64,000 bases of DNA, taken from Rostrohypoxylon terebratum (taxonomy: Eukaryota; Ascomycota; Sordariomycetes; Xylariales; Hypoxylaceae). This document shows positions 36,247 through 48,549 of this stretch, piece by piece. The notes under the pieces were generated by a model. The model ran no database searches. It was not told the DNA's origin and was given only the letters and a program-made list of their open reading frames with translations. Position numbers and translations under genes: made by a program. Position 1 is the first letter of the stretch, and every line of letters starts with the position of its first letter. The stretch spans positions 124,001-188,000 of the forward strand of contig MU385858.1 of NCBI GenBank assembly GCA_022497145.1. Reading direction: 5' to 3'.

Positions 36247-39200
36247 AGGGGAGGAACTTCCATGAGCAAGCAAGCCCTCCGGGGCGACCTGTCAATGTTT
36301 TGGGATGGGTGGTTGTTCAGTAGCTGGTTCAGCTTCTTGTTCAAAATCCTTTCAAGGTTACAAGACAAGTTCATAGTGTTAATCCGATATCCAAGAATCC
36401 GGGATGCTGCTAGGTTCTAGGTTGCTTATTACAGCACTACCGCCCCGTGCTACTAATCGTTGAACAAGCAGCTACTACAAATTTCATGTTGATTCGCTAG
36501 CCTCGCAAAAAAACGAGCACATAGCTAAAAAGATCTAGAACAGATGCACATAGGTAGCTAAATGAAATTCTGAACACGATTTGTAACGATAAGGCGAAAT
36601 ATATGCTCTTTGAAACGATTGCAGTCGCGCGAGGATATCAATTACCGAAGCAGCTAACGCCGCAGAGATGAGGTGTTCCATACTAACATCCCACCTCCCA
36701 ATTACTGACTTCAATTAGTCGTTGGTTTTGTCTTGCATTCCTCGTTCAAACAAGAGGCTTAAGCCACGGGCCGAAATCGAGAACTGGCCACCAATCAGTA
36801 TATTACGCATAGTGACGTCGTCGTCAGCTCAACCCACGACACCGGAAGGGAGGCTTGAAACGACTCTCGCTTCAAGCTAAGGTACACCGCCTCAGGAGCG
36901 CAAGCCGTAACCGGAGAGTCTTAAGATTCTCGAAGGGTCCGAGCGAGTCGGCCGACCGGGCGGCCTCAGGATTCTGCGTAGGCCGAGAAGAGACGGACCC
37001 GAGACGAAAATGCAACATCACAAGGCTCCATGCTACGTAAAGGTAGTTGACGGGTAGGATTATCAATAACTAGCTATGAATTTTAAAAGGAATTGATATG
37101 GTATGTTTATTGATTATCCTCATTCTCACCGCTATATGATTTCTGCAGGAAGTTCTGCTGGTCGCCGTAATCTCGTATTCGATATCACACTATATTTGCT
37201 AATCCAAAAGTTCGCGGAAGGACCAATATATGTATCGATCACCTAATTCAAAAGAATATATACCGTGGAAGTGTAGTCGCAATGCATCCTAACTGTCAAA
37301 ATGAATAGATATTGGTCTTATTGATTGAAATTCGGCTTACTATGAGAAATTGTTCGCCTTCTTTTGCCAATATTCACAATATTTCTCACCTCAGCTCTCT
37401 ATAGGGATATATAGCGCCCGATTCTGCATGCAGGTAATCCCCAACGCAGATGGATGCGCATACGATCGCCCGCCGTGTGACATAACGCAAGGCAACGTAG
37501 CTGAACCCCTACAAACAGACGCAGCTGGAGGCAACATGTCTCCACGCACAGCAATTAGGACACCGGGCCGTCGATGTCTCGGCACCGGGGGAGGCGCGCG
37601 GGGTCCGTCAAGCGCCCTACGGCCCCTGAGGTAACTGGAGTACAGTTCGCAGGCCCAGTATGACGAGATCACAGACGAAGCGCAACAGCGGCGCCAAAGC
37701 AAGCTAAGCTGCAGGCGTCCGACACACCTTGGCACCACGAGCCTTCGGATCGAACGATTTCCTCCCCTTCGCGTCGGCGCCTCGACGCCCGTCAATATAT
37801 TATTATATAGTGAGCACAGATTGGGCGACCCGTTCTCGCGCGAAACCTGGGTTCGCGCAAATAATACCTAGGACCTAGGTAAGTGGGCAATATGCTGTAA
37901 GCAAGCAACGCATTACACTGCCTAGGTTTGGGACGACGTTAAATAGACCCAACCATGCCTCCCCAATATACGCACAGGTAACGCGACGCACTTCCGCCAT
38001 GTAAGGTGACGTTGCGGGTAATATGGGCGAGATAGAACGCCCGCAAACCGCAGTTCCCAATCCAGTAACGCGGTTGCTGGCGTTTCGAGTAGACTGCCGG
38101 GCCCTAGTGCGTGCAGCGTGGGTGGGATTAACAACCTCAGTAGCGTGTCCTCGAGGATCCCATCGCATGTAGACCGACACAGAAAAGATTGGTAGGGTAG
38201 GTAGTTAATAAACCGTACATCTGTTAGGTGTGAGTGTATGCCGGCTCTCTGTCTCTCTCTCTCGCGCGCGCACACCTAGCTACCCATACCCATATTCATA
38301 CCCATATGTAACCAGAATTGCCCATGCAATATGCAGGCACGGGACTTGGAATAAATTTGCCTTACGACAGCGTCGTAGTGTTCCCTCTTTGCGCGCAATA
38401 AACAGACCCAGATCCGTCGAAAAAAAAGATGTGAAATATAGGAGCAACGTCGCAGAATGGACAAGTTGGAGTTTTACCCAGCAACCAAAATACGACCTCC
38501 TTACTTCCTTACTCCATTACCCCATTACCCCATTTCTACCGAAATACGGGTATAAATCCCCGCCGATCCCGGTCCTCTGTTTCCCTCCACTTATGCCCAT
38601 CTCCCTTGTATTGTACCACCTACTACATCATACCTACATAGTACATAGTGGGGGCTGCTCTTGCTTCTGCTTATGGCTTTAACTGGTTCCGACCTGTCAG
38701 AACAACCCCTTGGCTATAATGACGTCGATCATTATAGTACCTTCAACCTTTGAACCGGGCGATGTGCTAGTACCTGGTACTAGGTAGTAATTCGAAGGTA
38801 TTTGATGACGATCGCGCTTGCATTTCGAGGGTCCACGGGAACGCTCGCCATCGGCTGGAATAGGCAAATGTAAGACACAAGCTTCGTCCATCGACGGCCC
38901 GCATAAGCACCGTGACACCAGTAACAGCCCTATTTCCAGACTAGGGAAAGAGCGCCAAAGAGCATCGAAGTGTGGCACGAATCATCGCCAACATCACGGA
39001 AACTATTACTTGACGAGTTGGAGATATAGTTGGAGATATGTGAGAAGGGAAGAACTATCTTTCTTTCTTTTATTGGTTATTAAAAAAATGCACCTAAAAC
39101 CAAAAATACGGTGCGCAAGTGACTACTAGGTAGGTAATACCTAATAATAACCTAATGAGTAGGTAGTTATCCCGGTAGTATGTGCTGTGTACGGAATGGA

Positions 39201-39304
39201 TATGATGTGTAAATATGGTATGGTAAAATATGTGGTATCCCGTGCTAACTACCCCAAACGCCGATTCGCCAATATTCATACCCAACCCGCAAAACGGGGC
39301 ATCT
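36247..39304. other. spacer between the convergent prp22 and GH76 genes
   Basis: 3.1 kb. CCTAGG words lie at 37867, 37874 and 37921. A GC-rich patch (about 37420-38170) contains overlapping open frames of 90-134 codons on both strands without a recognisable domain; a relic is possible but not shown. Nothing else is recognised. Confidence 0.55.
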
Positions 39305-40651
39305 CTACGCAACAGCCACAGCCGCTACTAGAGTATCCAAGGCAGAACTCTGTGTGCCCGCCGTCGCGTTCGAGTACGGTCCCTGCCAGCTTCCTCCTAG
39401 CATGTTCTGTGCGTTACGGTTCTTGGCCCATATCGAATTAGCGTTCTTCAGGATGAAGTTCTTGATCGGGTCCGACGGCGCGGCCTTCTGTAGGTAGTGC
39501 AAGTTTCGCATGAAGACACCCTTGAATTGCGCTCCATCGCCTCCGCAGTTTGGCTCGCAGCCGTCGCTCAGAATACCATCCTTGCTAAGATGCGAGATGG
39601 CAGCCGCAGCGATGGTCTGGGCCTCGGTAAGTAGCGACTGGTCACCCGTAGCTTTGTGAAGCTCGACTAAACCACCCAAGATGACGCCCTGGTTGTAGGT
39701 CCACGTCTGCTTGCCGTTGTTTTTGCAGTCTGCCGTGAGTCCGTCGTTAATTAGGTTGTTGCCGTTGATCATGCCGCTGTTCTTAAACCAATTCCATTGC
39801 TTTGTGGCAGTATCGAGGAAGTAGGCTTTCCTGTCAGGTATCCGGTTGGCAAGAGAGGCCGCGACACTGAGGAAGAGCTCGTTCGCGATGGCGTTCGTGT
39901 ACGTTCCCACCTTGCTCCAGTAAATGCCACCACATGTCGAATTACCCTTCTTCATATCTTCAAAAATTTCGACGGCAGCCTGAAGATACTGCTGGTCTCC
40001 GAGGCCCTGGACGCCAAGGTCATGGCTGTGAATCATAGCTAGTGCCCACCAACCCTCATCGTCGTAATAATCGTTGAGGAAGTTATCAAAACCCCTCTTC
40101 TTGATTTCAGATCGTTTCGTTCCCTTAGTTCTCGCCTTGGTTTCCACTCGGCTATATGTTGAGATAGGGAGACCTGCCGCCGACAGTTTCTTGGCCGCCT
40201 GCACAGGTGTCTTCTGCGCTTGCTCATACTATGGCACAAAGTTAGTTATTGCCCTTTACGATGGTATCTCTGGTATGATCGGCTCGCAAAGCCTGCTTTA
40301 GGCACATAAAGGCGCCAAGACAATCATAAAAGACGATTTATGCCTTTGATAGCTGCAAGGGGGTGTGTCCGATATACTCACGGTATTTTGCACGATGCCG
40401 GGGATATTTAGGCTAGCAGAAGCAGTCGGGTCCAGAAGCGCAAAGTCGGCCAACACAGTTAAACAATTGGCGCTATTCCACCATCCAGTAGAATCCCATA
40501 GACCCGTCTCCTTGTTGTACCACGTCTGGAGAGCCTTCAATCCATCAACGGTGTGAGAAGCGTATGTCGCCGAGTTTGTGCAGCAGGAGACATGAGTGGA
40601 CATTAAGAAAACAGCTCTGGAAATAGAGCCGATCACGGAAGAGGAGACCAT
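39305..40651 (-). CDS. glycoside hydrolase family 76 (alpha-1,6-mannanase)
   Basis: Two exons: 40651-40382 and 40228-39305, split by a 153-nt intron in phase 0 (donor GTGAGT, acceptor CCATAG). Product 397 aa. GH76 marks are WYNKETGLWDSTGWWNSANC near the start, the adjacent acidic pair in YYDDEGWWAL (Asp146-Asp147, the catalytic pair position of the family), and the QTWTYNQG and GTQSSALDTLVA blocks. Known activity: endo-hydrolysis of alpha-1,6-mannan backbones; fungal members also include the Dfg5/Dcw1 cell-wall cross-linkers. There is no GPI-type C-terminal hydrophobic tail, so a soluble enzyme is more likely. The first 30 residues are only weakly hydrophobic, so the signal peptide is doubtful and an upstream exon or another start is possible. 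A TATATA-rich run (about 40795-40812) lies some 145 nt upstream of the start. Confidence 0.87.
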
Positions 40652-41466
40652 GGCGAAGGACCGAGATGTGAAGAAATATTAAGGGGTACTAGGTAGGTAG
40701 GACCTAGGTATAGAGAGAGACAAGAAATGTTTCAAAGGATGAGCACAGAAGCTTTCCAGAAACTTGCTGGCGATAAACAGGAAACGAGCGTAGCTATATA
40801 TAAAAATATATAAAATAAGAAAGACTAGTGGTAGTGACTACTACTAGGTAAACAAGTACAGCTGTACATAGATGTGAAAAGGAAGAAAACTAAATCGCCA
40901 CCTGATGAGCGTGCAGAGAAGGGAATGTGACGGTCCACTGGATCTCGTCCAAAGTAGATTAAGGGAGAAGGACGAGGATGCGCACCTTGTCATCAAACAG
41001 GCTGCATCCATCAGGCGCATCTGCTGCGGACGGAACTCACATGAGCTTATGGAGCCCCCGGGCACGGTTCGGCTCAAACATGTACATTAGTATAATACAA
41101 ATTTCCAGACATGGGTTGTTTTGTGACCCGTAGATCACTGATCAGTGATGATTTACTATATACTGATTTACAAGTATTGGCATGGACAGGTATGTGACCG
41201 TGACTCAAGACTCAAATACTGTAATGCAGTAATGCAGTACCTATACCATACCTAGGTCCTACATATAGTAGTACGCATAGTATGTATGTACTCTGGGCGT
41301 ACTCTAGGCATGTAAGGCTGGTAGGACCGACGACAACTTCTGTGCGATCCGAAGCCAGCGAGCGCCGTGTTTCCTGGGTCCCGAATATGACGATCGCGGC
41401 ATTTGATGATTGGCGATGGGTAGAAAATGGGCAATCGAGAAAAGGGATGAACAGGTTTAGCAAAAA

Positions 41467-41511
41467 ATGCTAGGTTATGCTGGGTTATGCTAGGTTATGC
41501 CAGGTTTAGCT
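41467..41511. repeat. 10-bp tandem repeat (TAGGTTATGC unit)
   Basis: About four imperfect copies of TAGGTTATGC in the GH76-PL4 spacer. Confidence 0.8.
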
Positions 41512-41830
41512 GATGACTAACTTATTAATATCTCCGATAGGGTTGTGACTTGTTTCAGAACAGGCATGATTCTCATGCTGGTAGTCCAGCATGGGATGAA
41601 GGATCCGACGTTGTATTACACCAACTAACCCTTTAGGGACACTTTAGGAGCTCTTTAGGAGCTCTTCAGGCAAGAGCTGTTCGCCTATTCACCGGCTTTC
41701 TCACCAGAATCCATGGGATAATGGGCTGAAATCCTTGTACCGTAAAGTGGCTTTTCTCGCTTTTTTTATTGCTTGTCGTCCAGTGTCTCCGGTGTCCACT
41801 TAGATTTAGATCTTGCCGAACCAGTTCACC

Positions 41831-41859
41831 CCTGGTCAACCTGGTCAACCTGGTCCACC
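41831..41859. repeat. 9-bp tandem repeat (CCTGGTCAA unit)
   Basis: Three near-perfect copies of CCTGGTCAA/C in the GH76-PL4 spacer. Confidence 0.75.
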
Positions 41860-43728
41860 CCTAGTCGCAAAGGCCCCCCTTCGCGTAGATCATCTTTAAC
41901 GAATCTGTTTTCGAAAATGCTATATTATGGTCACAGGAATGGGGAAAATGTGCGCGGGCAATCTCGTGAGCATTCCAATAGCCAAGCCGATGTTCGTCAA
42001 TTGATTACCAATTGACCGCTATAACCGCTTCCTCCAATGTTTTTTTCTTTATTATTAGGAAAATTTAGAAAAATTAAGAAAGCTGAAAGTTGAATTGTTG
42101 GAAGTTGTTGTGAGTTTGTTTTAGCGGCACCTCTTGGTCGGCGTTAGATGAAACTTCAGCGCTTATTAGAGTACCTATCGCTTATTAGAGTACCTATTTT
42201 AATTATTTTAATGTATTGTATTGTTTACTTCGTATCCAAGTTTACTAGTGCGGCCCTGCTGCCTAGGCAGCCTTGGAGGTTCTAGATGTTCTAGATAAAT
42301 AGGAAGGAATAGCCTTTTACGGCTACTAACGTACCTAGGTAGGTACGATGAGAACCGAATCAACCCTTGGGATCTTGAGGATTTGCCTAGAACCCCTTTT
42401 AACTTTCTGTACCTACATATAGTAGCGAACCTTCCACTTCTAGCTTTACTTACTAAAGTGCGCAGTTTAGTGTGAAGAGTAGAAGGGGAAATACGGGAAT
42501 ACTGTCGCACGAGAACAATAAATAGCAACATCGAAACATCGAGCCTATCATATTAACTTAAAAAGTCGTTAGCGCTATGTGTATTTCGTGTAACATGACA
42601 CAGCGCAATATATACTGCTCTCTAGGGCCATGGACAGCGTCAATGATCAAGGTTTCTGTGCGTCCATTGTACTAGGTAGGTACGAAGTAGGTATTATTCT
42701 ATTGTATTGTACAACCCGTACCACGTTGTAGGATGGGGTACTATTATCTAATACTATGTATGTAGGTAGGGTTTGTTGTTAGAACTTAGTAGCGTCCAGT
42801 TGGTACTGGTGTTGGCGTGTCTGTCCGCCTCTTCCCGCTCCCGCCCCCGATGCGCCGATCCGTCTTATTGTCTTATTACTCTTCATCCTGCACACAACAC
42901 TGCACATAACACGGCACGTAACCACAAACAACACCTCTCACAGCTGCAACTCAAACCACATGTCGTCCATCCATGGTATGCGCCCTGTATGCGCGGTGAC
43001 GACAATGACGCTAACGAAGACGACGATGTCGCCTATGGATATGTATGCGTGCCTTACCTTATAGAAGGATGTCTGCATGCAAGGACCTACATATCGACCT
43101 CTACGGCCGTCATGAGTTCTAATTAAATATTGATTGTTACTGCATCCGGTCGCCCTTTTTGCAAGCGTGAGCAATAATTTGTTGCCGTATGAGTCTTGAC
43201 GAATCACTTCTTCTCTTGATATCCTCATCAATTACTACCCAAACCCAGCTGACTGGAAGCAGATCAACAATTGACAGGGGGTAGGGGGTAGCAAGAAATG
43301 TAATTGCGTTGCAGGAGAGAGTTAATAAGCCGCCACCGTCTGAATCACGAAGCTTGGCGTAGCGCTGTTAGGTCACTCCTCATAGATCATATGTCTATTA
43401 TATCTCCGAAAAGACCACAAAGACGGTGGACCAACTGCCAAATGATTGGCATCAGGGCTCAAGTTTTCGAAGAAAAAATCCATTCTCGAACCTTTTCACC
43501 TTCGCAACTTGATTTACCAAACCATCACTAAGCTCAACATTGCCACAATTTTTCAAGGTGACAAAGCTTACCAACGGTCTAGACTTCTCTGCCAGTTATG
43601 TCTCGCCAAGACTTCTACCGAGCACCGAATATTCATATAGGCATCCTTGAAATATCTCCAAATTTGCTTCTCCGCAGCGATGTGCCGTTAAAGAATTTCT
43701 ATCAGTAAAATCAGGCCTCACATCAGCT

Positions 43729-43766
43729 CCCCACAAACTCCCCCGCATTCACGGGCTCTACCCCAG
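43729..43766. promoter_or_regulatory. cluster of CreA-like hexamers upstream of the PL4 lyase
   Basis: Three words fit the reverse complement of SYGGRG, the binding consensus of the carbon repressor CreA/Cre1: CCCCAC (43729-43734), CCCCGC (43741-43746) and CCCCAG (43761-43766). They sit 240-200 nt before the start codon. Pectinase genes are classic targets of carbon repression, so the cluster fits, but the consensus is loose and single hits occur by chance. Confidence 0.35.
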
Positions 43767-43875
43767 ACCAGGGGCGGAATAATTACCTGAGGATGGATTA
43801 GGGGGAATCTCTCCAGCCGCAATCATTGACCTAATTGTCCGGAAGTTCGCTTGAGACATATCCGAAGATCGACAA

Positions 43876-43881
43876 TATAAA
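43876..43881 (+). promoter_or_regulatory. TATAAA box of the PL4 lyase gene
   Basis: The TATAAA word lies 92-87 nt upstream of the start codon, a usual distance for an inducible fungal gene. Confidence 0.5.
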
Positions 43882-43967
43882 CAAGCTGCTTTATTAACAA
43901 TATTTCTGGTGAAGGTAGGCTAATATGCTCTCGTATCATGCGTCTGCATCCTGAAGGTTGATTCAAG

Positions 43968-46587
43968 ATGCTATCCCGTTTTTTTTCCAGCTCATGTCTC
44001 ATTCTCTTGTCCCTTTCTAGAATTGCGTGCGCGAAAGTGGTTGCAACCGAAAATGGAACGGCGCTAGTTATTCAGAATGACCGTCTTTTCACACGTGTCG
44101 ACAAGGCCTCTGGGGCCATGGATGCCATCTACTTGGACGGCCAAAATCTCCTAGGTACACGATCAGGATCTACCGGAGTATTCAATTTAGATTGTTATTG
44201 GTAAGTCATGCCATTGCCATGAAACCAACAAAGTAACGTAACGTGCTGAGCCACGATCAAGTATCCCTAGTGGCTTTTGGACGCCCGGATCGACGCAACC
44301 AACCTATGAGCTGTATGCCGGGACAGACTCTACGGGCACTAGCTACGCCGGTATCAGGATGTCCGACACCTACACGCCCACCGGACAGGTTCTAGAGCAA
44401 TATTGGTTTCTCAGGGATGGGGAAACGGGTTTTCACACTTTCTCGCGCTTTACATACTACAACGAGACCACACCATTCTTGCGAAATCTTCAGGAGTTCC
44501 GCACATTGTTTAGACCTAACTCGAACATATGGACTCATCTTGCTACTAACGGGAGGCAATACGCCCCGCTACCCGGCGCGGAGGCTGTGAAGAACGAAGT
44601 CGTCGTACAAGGTAGGTGACTATTGCAGCCTCGGTTCAACAACCCCTTCAACAGCAGGCGCCGAGTGATATAGTGGATGGATGTTTCAAGAGATCCCGAG
44701 ACATCTCTACTCACCCTTCTTTATGCGTTAAGTTCCTATGCCTAGGATATACTGATCACGAATATTGTAGATGCTACTTGGTACCTGGGAAATACACCTG
44801 ATGATCTATATGTCCAAGAAGAGGCCGATTACTTCACCAAGTATACATTTCAAGATACTTGGAGAAGCCATGACGCTCACGGGATGTAAGTTGCATATAT
44901 GCTTACTAAGGTGGCACTGTATTGACATGGCTCTAGGTACGCCGATGGATCCCAGATCGCGGACAATTCAACTTTCGGAGCTGTATGTGTGCAATCTTTA
45001 TTTCGTTAAGACTTGATTTGTCTTCAGCATAACCTGCTCTTACGTGTGAGTTCTAATTACTGCCCTTATAGTGGATGGTTATGAATACGAGAGAAACCTA
45101 TTTCGGAGGTCCATTGCATTCTGACTTGACCGTTGATGGCATCGTCTACAATTACATAGGTAAGTAAACGTAAGTAGGTTTTAAGCATACTCAGCGGCTA
45201 ATTTCGAATGTAGTTTCAAATCATCACGGAGATGGAACGGTAAGTAAACGGTATCTTCTGTGTGTGAGTCAGGTCGTTGACAGTTTGCAAGCCAAATATC
45301 ACCAATGGGTTTGATCGAACATTTGGGCCGGTGAGTCACAAACATGTAATTGCGTACTGGAATTTCGACTAACAAGGTTAGCATTTCTACTACTTCAACC
45401 ATTTCCCGGCTGGCACCGATCTTCAAGTTCTCCGAGAGGATGCTGCGAAGTTTGCAGACCCAGTATGGAACGCCGACTTTTACGACTCTATCGCAAAACA
45501 CGTGCCCAACTTCGTTACTAGCAAGCAACGTACAACCTGGAACCTGCAGGTCGACCTGCCCAAGAATGCCAAGAATGCCATAGCTGTCTTAGCACAGAAC
45601 AGAGTTGATTTTCAGGATAATGTTTTGGACACCAAGGCCTATCAGTATTGGGCCGAGGTTGACGAGAAGGGCCATGCCAGCATCCCACGAGTGAAGGCAG
45701 GCACGTACCGACTCACAATCTACGCGGATGACATATTCGGACAGTACATTCAGGATGATATCACAGTACGTGCCGGGAAAGTAGATACAATCCGGGTAAA
45801 ATGGGTCGAGGAAAGCCAAGGAGTTGAGATCTTCCGCATCGGCACGCCCGACAAAAGCAGCGGTGAGTACCGGCACGGCTACGAGCCCGACCTAACGCAC
45901 CCACGTCAGCCAGAGCAGTACAGGATTTACTGGCCAGTGCACGACTTTGTCAACGACTTCCCAGAAGGTGTGACGTTCAAGGTTGGCGAGAGTGATGTGG
46001 CCAAAGATTTGAATTACGTCCACTGGAGCGTGTTCGGGGGCTATGCTAACTCTCTCCGCACCGAGGCATACTATGGTGATGGAAACGTGAACAACTGGAC
46101 CATTGTATTCGACTTGGAAAAATCGCAATTCTACCAGAAGCGGCAGGCAACGTTCACCGTTCAGCTGGCTGGAGCCAAGACTGCCGCAGGAAACACCGAC
46201 GTGTACAATGCGTCGGAGCCTTACGCCAACCTGCCGTATACGGTAAATGTCAATGGAGAGGACCTCGCTCCCTGGGTAATTCCGTAAGTACATGCTTAGC
46301 AATAGACCCTCTATCCGAAGTAACTGACGATTATGTACCTATCTAGTTACTACCACAGCAGCTCGTGTGCAGTGCGGTCTGCAGTCATCTGCTACAACAT
46401 AGCAAACAAATTCACATTTGATCCAGCATTGCTCAAAGAAGGCGAGAATAGGATTGTTCTAAGCCTACCATATAACGCCACCGATTACGAGAGCGCGGTG
46501 TTGCCTGGTACGGTCTACGTGCAGTACGATGCATTGAGACTAGAAGTCAGCTCGGGGACAAAACATGGCTATAAGAGAGCCACGTAA
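43968..46587 (+). CDS. rglB: rhamnogalacturonan lyase, polysaccharide lyase family 4 (RglB type)
   Basis: Nine exons: 43968-44200, 44262-44611, 44771-44885, 44937-44982, 45072-45159, 45214-45239, 45292-45330, 45382-46283, 46347-46587 (2040 nt, 679 aa). All introns are GT-AG and the phases agree. Residues 1-22 are a clear signal peptide (hydrophobic core CLILLSLS, then IACA), so the enzyme is secreted. The N-terminal half is the PL4 catalytic beta-sandwich (GVFNLDCYCIPSGFWTPGS, SNHHGDGTPNITNGFDRTFG). A fibronectin-III-like segment follows (IPRVKAGTYRLTIYADDIFG), then a jelly-roll C-terminal domain (HWSVFGGYANSLR to VYVQYDALRLEV). Known reaction: eliminative cleavage of the rhamnose-galacturonate backbone of rhamnogalacturonan I in plant cell walls. 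The length fits the RglB class better than the shorter RglA class (about 530 aa). Exons 4, 6 and 7 are only 46, 26 and 39 nt. Confidence 0.93.
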
Positions 46588-48549
46588 ATTAATTTAATCA
46601 AAGATCTCGAGGATAGGCGACTAAAACACCCCGAAATCTTGCCATTATTTAGTAATCAAAGCATATATACTATTTTCTCACCTACTAATATTCACTACTG
46701 CATACAGGAACATTTGTTTTTACCCATGCTGCGCCCCCTAGCAGTAAAGTAAGGAAGAACTGAGGCTCGTATCCTGGGCCAAGTAGATTCTACCCGACGA
46801 TTTGGCATAGCTACCTGCCTACCGTAAGTACGTACGTTTTTCGATGGGCGTAAGCGCTAACGCAAGATAATCCAGCCATCACTCGGCACCGAAACAAGAT
46901 TGGATATTATATGGCTGAATAGATGGCTTGGGAAATCCCACCAAACACATCTCTAATTTCATCACTGACACGTTTAGGGGCTGGCATGGGCTTCAGCAGT
47001 AGGCAGCCCTGGAGATCAAGCACGAATCATGTGCAGGCAATCCGGCTTATCCACCGAAATCCATTGATTCCGCTCCTAACCATCCTCAGCCCTTCTCACG
47101 TACATTTGGGTGGCTGCAGATATACAAATTAAGCTGGTGTAACAAAATCTTGAGAACTACTTTCATTTGTCCGAACTACTTCACAAAACCGGAGAGCTCG
47201 CGCCACAGCCGGACGTCCGGTCGATCCTAACCATAAGTCTCGATAGAGGGCTTGTCAGAGGGTCCGGGATGCCCGAGGGTAGGACCCACGATGTTAAGTC
47301 GAGGTTCACGACAACCAGGTTTATAGTAACAACTGCACGCCATACAAGGCCAGTAGACGTCATGATTGATAATGTGAGTTTCCCTTGGAACGATTTGAAA
47401 CTAGTTTCAACGGACGAGGCTCCATTCGTTAATCGTAATAGATTCGTATGTAATTGGTTATCCCTTACGTAGCTCGTCAGCTGAGAAGTTCGTAAACACG
47501 CATGCACCAATGACCGAAATTCTATAGAAAATCTCAAGAGGTCTCAAGAGGGGAATGACCCGGCAACATCCCGATAAGGTAGAAACACAATATCAATCTA
47601 TAAGGATGAGCGAGCAACCCGGAGTGATCATATTATGGTACAAAGCTACTCCCGTGGTAAGTGGTTTCCATGCACGACTTTCAATACTGACAGCTATAAT
47701 ACAGCAAATAAAAGGGGTAAAGTGAAGTTTAGCAAATCTCAGTCCTTCTCCTGTATTGATCATCACATGCAAACATATGCATATCCAACCAACATACCGA
47801 CGGATACTGATAGGCTAGGCTCCCAGTCAGCCTAGTTCTTGAAGCAACGTGCAAACAAGCTTCTTATTAGGTGCAAACATATAATAAACGTCGTATAATA
47901 TAACGACCTAATGTCCTCCTCTGCCCACGTATGATGTTACATCGAAGAGACATAACCCACAACCTCCGTTTCTGAGTGTTAGTCGTATTGGCCAGCGGCA
48001 CCAGACGGGCTCGTGGACTTTTCGCGAGCCCGATATGCCAACCTCTTTTTGAATCCATCGACCAACGACAAACCTCAAAAAGTCATCACGCCCCGCAATC
48101 AGCACCGATCGGTCCTCTCATCATAAACACCCAGAACGGCTAGGAAGCTTTTGCCCTTTTCTGATAGTGGGATTGCGGCTCTGCTGTTCTGCCTCCTGCA
48201 ATCTAATGAATGGAACGGCATCGGTGGACTATTCGGATCTCGCATCCGAATCCGATATAAATATGGCAAACCGCTAGTTCGGAAACGTGATCGCCCCTCT
48301 TTCGTCTTACTCACATCTTTTTCTCAACTCTGTCGACATGTTGAGGGTACGTGGGAAGCCGTACTGCTTTAACAACTCTCAAGTACCTTAATTTCACAAC
48401 AGTTCAAGTTGTAGACAGGTACATCGTGACTGAGAAGAACAGTTAAGTCCGGAATAAGATAATGTCTGTTGACGTCATCTTAGAAGTCATCTAAGAAAAA
48501 AAGAGCGAGAAAAGGCGAGGCCGACGAAGCGTCACAGTTGGCGGCCAAG
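46588..48549. other. spacer between the PL4 and MOSC genes
   Basis: 2 kb. It holds the PL4 3' end and the MOSC promoter; a TATAAATA word lies at 48256-48263, about 290 nt before the MOSC start. A 101-codon frame on the plus strand (47167-47472) and a 118-codon frame on the other strand overlap there; neither has a known domain. Confidence 0.5.

Larger units (their letters stand above)
40652..43967. other. shared upstream region of the GH76 and PL4 genes
   Basis: 3.3 kb between divergent start codons of two polysaccharide-degrading enzymes. It contains CCTAGG words (40703, 41251, 42262, 42334), small tandem repeats (41467-41511, 41831-41859), a TATATA-rich run close to the GH76 gene and CreA-like hexamers near the PL4 gene. 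Its open frames are short and show no domain. Confidence 0.55.

Noticed and set aside
37391..38275. Open frames of 90-134 codons in a GC-rich patch
   Set aside because: Both strands are open together, no ATG/splice structure links them, and no family is recognised.
42773..43231. 117- and 97-codon opposed frames upstream of the PL4 gene
   Set aside because: Low-complexity His/Thr/Asn or Asp-rich translations that overlap on opposite strands, with no domain.
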